Origin: an uncultured Chloroflexota bacterium
GTDB taxonomy: Bacteria; Chloroflexota; Limnocylindria; Limnocylindrales; CSP1-4
NCBI GenBank assembly: GCA_903930745.1
Contig: CAIYZX010000197.1
Coordinates: forward strand, 1-24,123
DNA length: 24,123 bases
Direction: 5' to 3'
The notes beneath the pieces were generated by a model, which was given only the letters and a program-made list of their open reading frames with translations, was not told the DNA's origin and ran no database searches. Below, one piece after another: positions 22,629 through 24,123 of the stretch. The position numbers and the translations under genes are program-made. Every line of letters starts with the position of its first letter. Positions within the stretch are counted from its first letter, which is position 1.

Positions 22629-23453
22629 ATGACCAAGGCCAGCCTCAGCGCGGACACAATGCCCGCGCGCCGCCGCACCTCGTATCGCGAGACCGGGATC
22701 ATGCTCGCCGTGCTCGGAGCGTTCATCGTCGTGGCGCACGGGGCGGACATCCTGAGCACCGGCACGCTCAACCCGGCGGCGCTGGTGATCAGGCTCGCCT
22801 GGGGCGGCACCCTGCTGCTTGAGGCGGTGGCGCTGTCCCGGGCCGGATGGCGTGTCATCCGGGTCGTGGGCACGGTGGCGGCCGCCGTCACCACCATCTC
22901 GTTCCTGCTCCTGGTCCAGGTCACCGGTGGCGCGGACGCCCCCGTCGTCTGGTTTGGATACGTCCTCGCCGTGATCATGCCGCTGTTCATCTGGGAGCTC
23001 ACCTGGCAGGGCTTCCTGGGCTCCGCGGCCCTGGTGGTCGGGCTCACAGCGCTGCTGCTCCCGGGCGCAGAGGGGGGCGGGCGCGTGGGCGTGATCCACG
23101 TTGGACTGGCCACCCTGGCGTGCGGGGCCCTGCTCGGCCGATCGTTCATCCGCTCCCGGACCTCCGAGGAGGCGGCGACGATCCGGCTGGAGGAGGCCGT
23201 GGAGGCGAACGAGCGCCTCGTGACGGAGCTGCGCCAGGCGCTGGCGAACGTGCGCACCCTGGAGGGCCTGCTGCCCATCTGTGCCTGGTGTGGCAAGGCC
23301 CGTACGGACCACGGGTACTGGCAGCAGCTGGATGCCTACGTCGCGGCGCGGACCGGCGTCAAGGTCACGCACTCCCTGTGCCCGGACTGCGCCGCCAAGG
23401 AGTTCGGCGCGGTCGAGGCGGCGGACGGACTCGCGGAGACACCTTCGTCCTGA
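22629..23453 (+). CDS. Membrane protein with coiled coil and CxxC...CxxC tail
   Basis: A 274-residue protein. About six hydrophobic segments fill residues 23-172, then a coiled coil (about 178-212, EEAVEANERLVTELRQALANV) leads into a small cysteine module: ICAWC (Cys218, Cys221) and HSLCPDC (His248, Cys251, Cys254). The module GLLPICAWCGKARTDHGYW...Y...SLCPDC is a known tail on many bacterial PAS, receiver and kinase proteins, and may bind zinc or act in signalling. Here it hangs on a membrane sensor-like part without a kinase domain, so it probably passes a signal to another protein. CGGAG near 22616-22620 stands before ATG 22629. The 164-bp gap upstream has self-complementary stretches (GCCAA near 22500 with TTGGC near 22541). 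Confidence 0.7.
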   Translation: MTKASLSADTMPARRRTSYRETGIMLAVLGAFIVVAHGADILSTGTLNPAALVIRLAWGGTLLLEAVALSRAGWRVIRVVGTVAAAVTTISFLLLVQVTGGADAPVVWFGYVLAVIMPLFIWELTWQGFLGSAALVVGLTALLLPGAEGGGRVGVIHVGLATLACGALLGRSFIRSRTSEEAATIRLEEAVEANERLVTELRQALANVRTLEGLLPICAWCGKARTDHGYWQQLDAYVAARTGVKVTHSLCPDCAAKEFGAVEAADGLAETPSS

Positions 23454-23489
23454 CCCGTCCCGGCAAGGCGTGACAGCGGGACGGGGCCG

Positions 23490-23518
23490 TTGCGGGGCTT
23501 GACGCCCGCCTGTAGTCT
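23490..23518 (+). promoter_or_regulatory. Promoter, TTGCGG-17 bp-TAGTCT
   Basis: TTGCGG (23490-23495) and TAGTCT (23513-23518) are 17 bp apart, the optimal spacing of a housekeeping sigma promoter. It would start transcription near 23525 and serve the small ORFs and probably the GntR-type gene. Confidence 0.5.
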
Positions 23519-23540
23519 GGCGCACCGAAAGGCCCAATCC

Positions 23541-23582
23541 GTGCCCGCACGCCAGACCACCGTAGCCACCGGCAAGCCATGA
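23541..23582 (+). CDS. Possible 13-codon leader ORF
   Basis: GTG 23541 opens 13 codons ending in TGA at 23580-23582, which overlaps ATG 23579 of the next ORF as ATGA. The overlap suggests translational coupling. There is no good ribosome binding site, so this is a weak call. Confidence 0.2.
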   Translation: MPARQTTVATGKP

Positions 23583-23791
23583 CACCCGAGGACGTCGTCG
23601 ACCAGGCCGCCACGACCAGCCCGGTCCCCTGGCCCGCACTGATCCGGCACACACACCTGGCGATCGTCAAGGGGCCGCTGGTCCCCGTGGCTGCCGACAG
23701 GCCGGTGCGCGTGTCCGTTCAGGACAGCCCGGTGTGCGGCATCCCTGCCTTGCCGGCACCCGTGCGCGCCGTCCTCCGGCGCGCCTCCTAG
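23579..23791 (+). CDS. Hypothetical small protein, 70 residues
   Basis: An unrecognised 70-residue ORF rich in Val, Pro and Ala (IRHTHLAIVKGPLVPVAADRPVRVSV in the middle, written here only in part as LAIVKGPLVPVAA). It has no membrane helix or known motif. It lies behind a good promoter, and its stop is 14 bp before the GntR-type start, so it may be the first gene of a two-gene unit. It contains GTC GAC, a codon pair rare in the flanking genes, which leaves its coding status open. Confidence 0.35.
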   Translation: MTPEDVVDQAATTSPVPWPALIRHTHLAIVKGPLVPVAADRPVRVSVQDSPVCGIPALPAPVRAVLRRAS

Positions 23792-23805
23792 GGCCGGACC
23801 CCGGG

Positions 23806-24123
23806 ATGCGGACGACGCGTGCCACTGACCCGATGGAGCGGATCCTGCTCATGCTTGCGGGCGGTCCGCCACAGCCCGCGCAGGACCGCGTCGCGATGGC
23901 GCTCCGGAGGGCGCTGACCCTCAGGATCTTCCCCGGCGACCGGATGCCGTCCGAGCGCTCGCTCGCGGAGTCCTTCGGGGTGAGCCGCATCACCGTCAGG
24001 CATGCGATGGTGATGCTGCGCGACGATGGCCGGGTCCTCTCCGGAGGCTCCCGTCGCGCCGGGACGGTCTCCAGGCCACGCGAGCCTGTCGCCACCGCGG
24101 ACGAGCCACTCCAGGCCCATGTC
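23806..24123 (+). CDS. GntR-family transcription regulator, 3' truncated by window edge
   Basis: An open frame to the last base gives 106 codons. The GntR-type winged helix is clear: RRALTLRIFPGDRMPSERSL, then AESFGVSRITVRHAMVMLRD and the wing DDGRVLSGGSRRAGTVS. GntR regulators bind operator DNA through this domain and an effector through the C-terminal domain, which lies outside the window, so the subfamily (FadR, HutC, YtrA) cannot be named. The PSERSLAESFGVSRITVRHA spacing is most like HutC/GntR members. ATG 23806 is used; ATG 23833 in the same frame is an alternative. Neither has a strong ribosome binding site. Confidence 0.85.
   Translation, partial: MRTTRATDPMERILLMLAGGPPQPAQDRVAMALRRALTLRIFPGDRMPSERSLAESFGVSRITVRHAMVMLRDDGRVLSGGSRRAGTVSRPREPVATADEPLQAHV

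Noticed and set aside
23499..23518. TTGACG with TAGTCT as a promoter
   Set aside because: The spacing is only 8 bp; TTGCGG at 23490 gives the normal 17 bp.
1..24123. tRNA, rRNA or insertion-sequence genes
   Set aside because: I looked for cloverleaf-like T-arm sequences and transposase motifs and found none I could support.

Overview
This is a window of a very GC-rich bacterial chromosome (about 70-72% GC in the lines I counted by hand). No rRNA or tRNA is visible, so the host cannot be fixed. The mix of a NuoN-type complex I subunit, a sortase-like protein with a single N-terminal anchor, many GAF/PAS signalling proteins, several TANNNT boxes just before start codons, and very high GC fits a Chloroflexota lineage or an actinobacterium. 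I lean towards Chloroflexota, weakly.

Layout. 1-918: 3' end of nuoN. 1198-1995: LysE-type exporter preceded by imperfect direct repeats. 1996-2470: non-coding stretch packed with two families of short interspersed repeats. 2471-4005: divergent pair, a membrane-anchored thioredoxin (-) and a sortase-like protein (+), ending in a 64-bp tandem duplication. 4122-9196 (-): apparent three-gene operon of sensor kinase, DHA2-type MFS exporter and CorA-like channel, with a LuxR/NarL response regulator transcribed divergently (9327-9956). 9957-10532: gene-free stretch with a strong terminator-like hairpin. 10533-13001: PAS3-GAF-EAL protein. 13145-16855 (-): soluble histidine kinase with five tandem GAF domains, convergent with the EAL gene across a UUCG hairpin. 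17113-17460: unknown small gene. 17467-20171: a lower-GC type II restriction-modification module (endonuclease and C5 methyltransferase, divergent). 20259-21617: three small genes of native composition, the last with a PD-(D/E)XK-like nuclease signature. 21637-22464: acyl-ACP thioesterase. 22629-23453: membrane protein with a CxxC...CxxC tail. 23490-24123: promoter, small ORFs and the start of a GntR-type regulator.

How it works together. About 10 kb (6824-16855) is a signalling block containing two kinases with closely similar PAS-HisKA-HATPase ends, one NarL-type regulator and one c-di-GMP phosphodiesterase-type protein. Together they hold eight GAF and five PAS domains. The membrane kinase appears co-transcribed with an exporter and a CorA-like channel, suggesting an envelope or small-molecule response. 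The restriction module looks acquired. The least explained items are the interspersed palindromic repeats at 2261-2452, the hairpin-bearing leader at 9957-10532, the endonuclease at 17467-18657, and the nuclease-like gene at 20931-21617.
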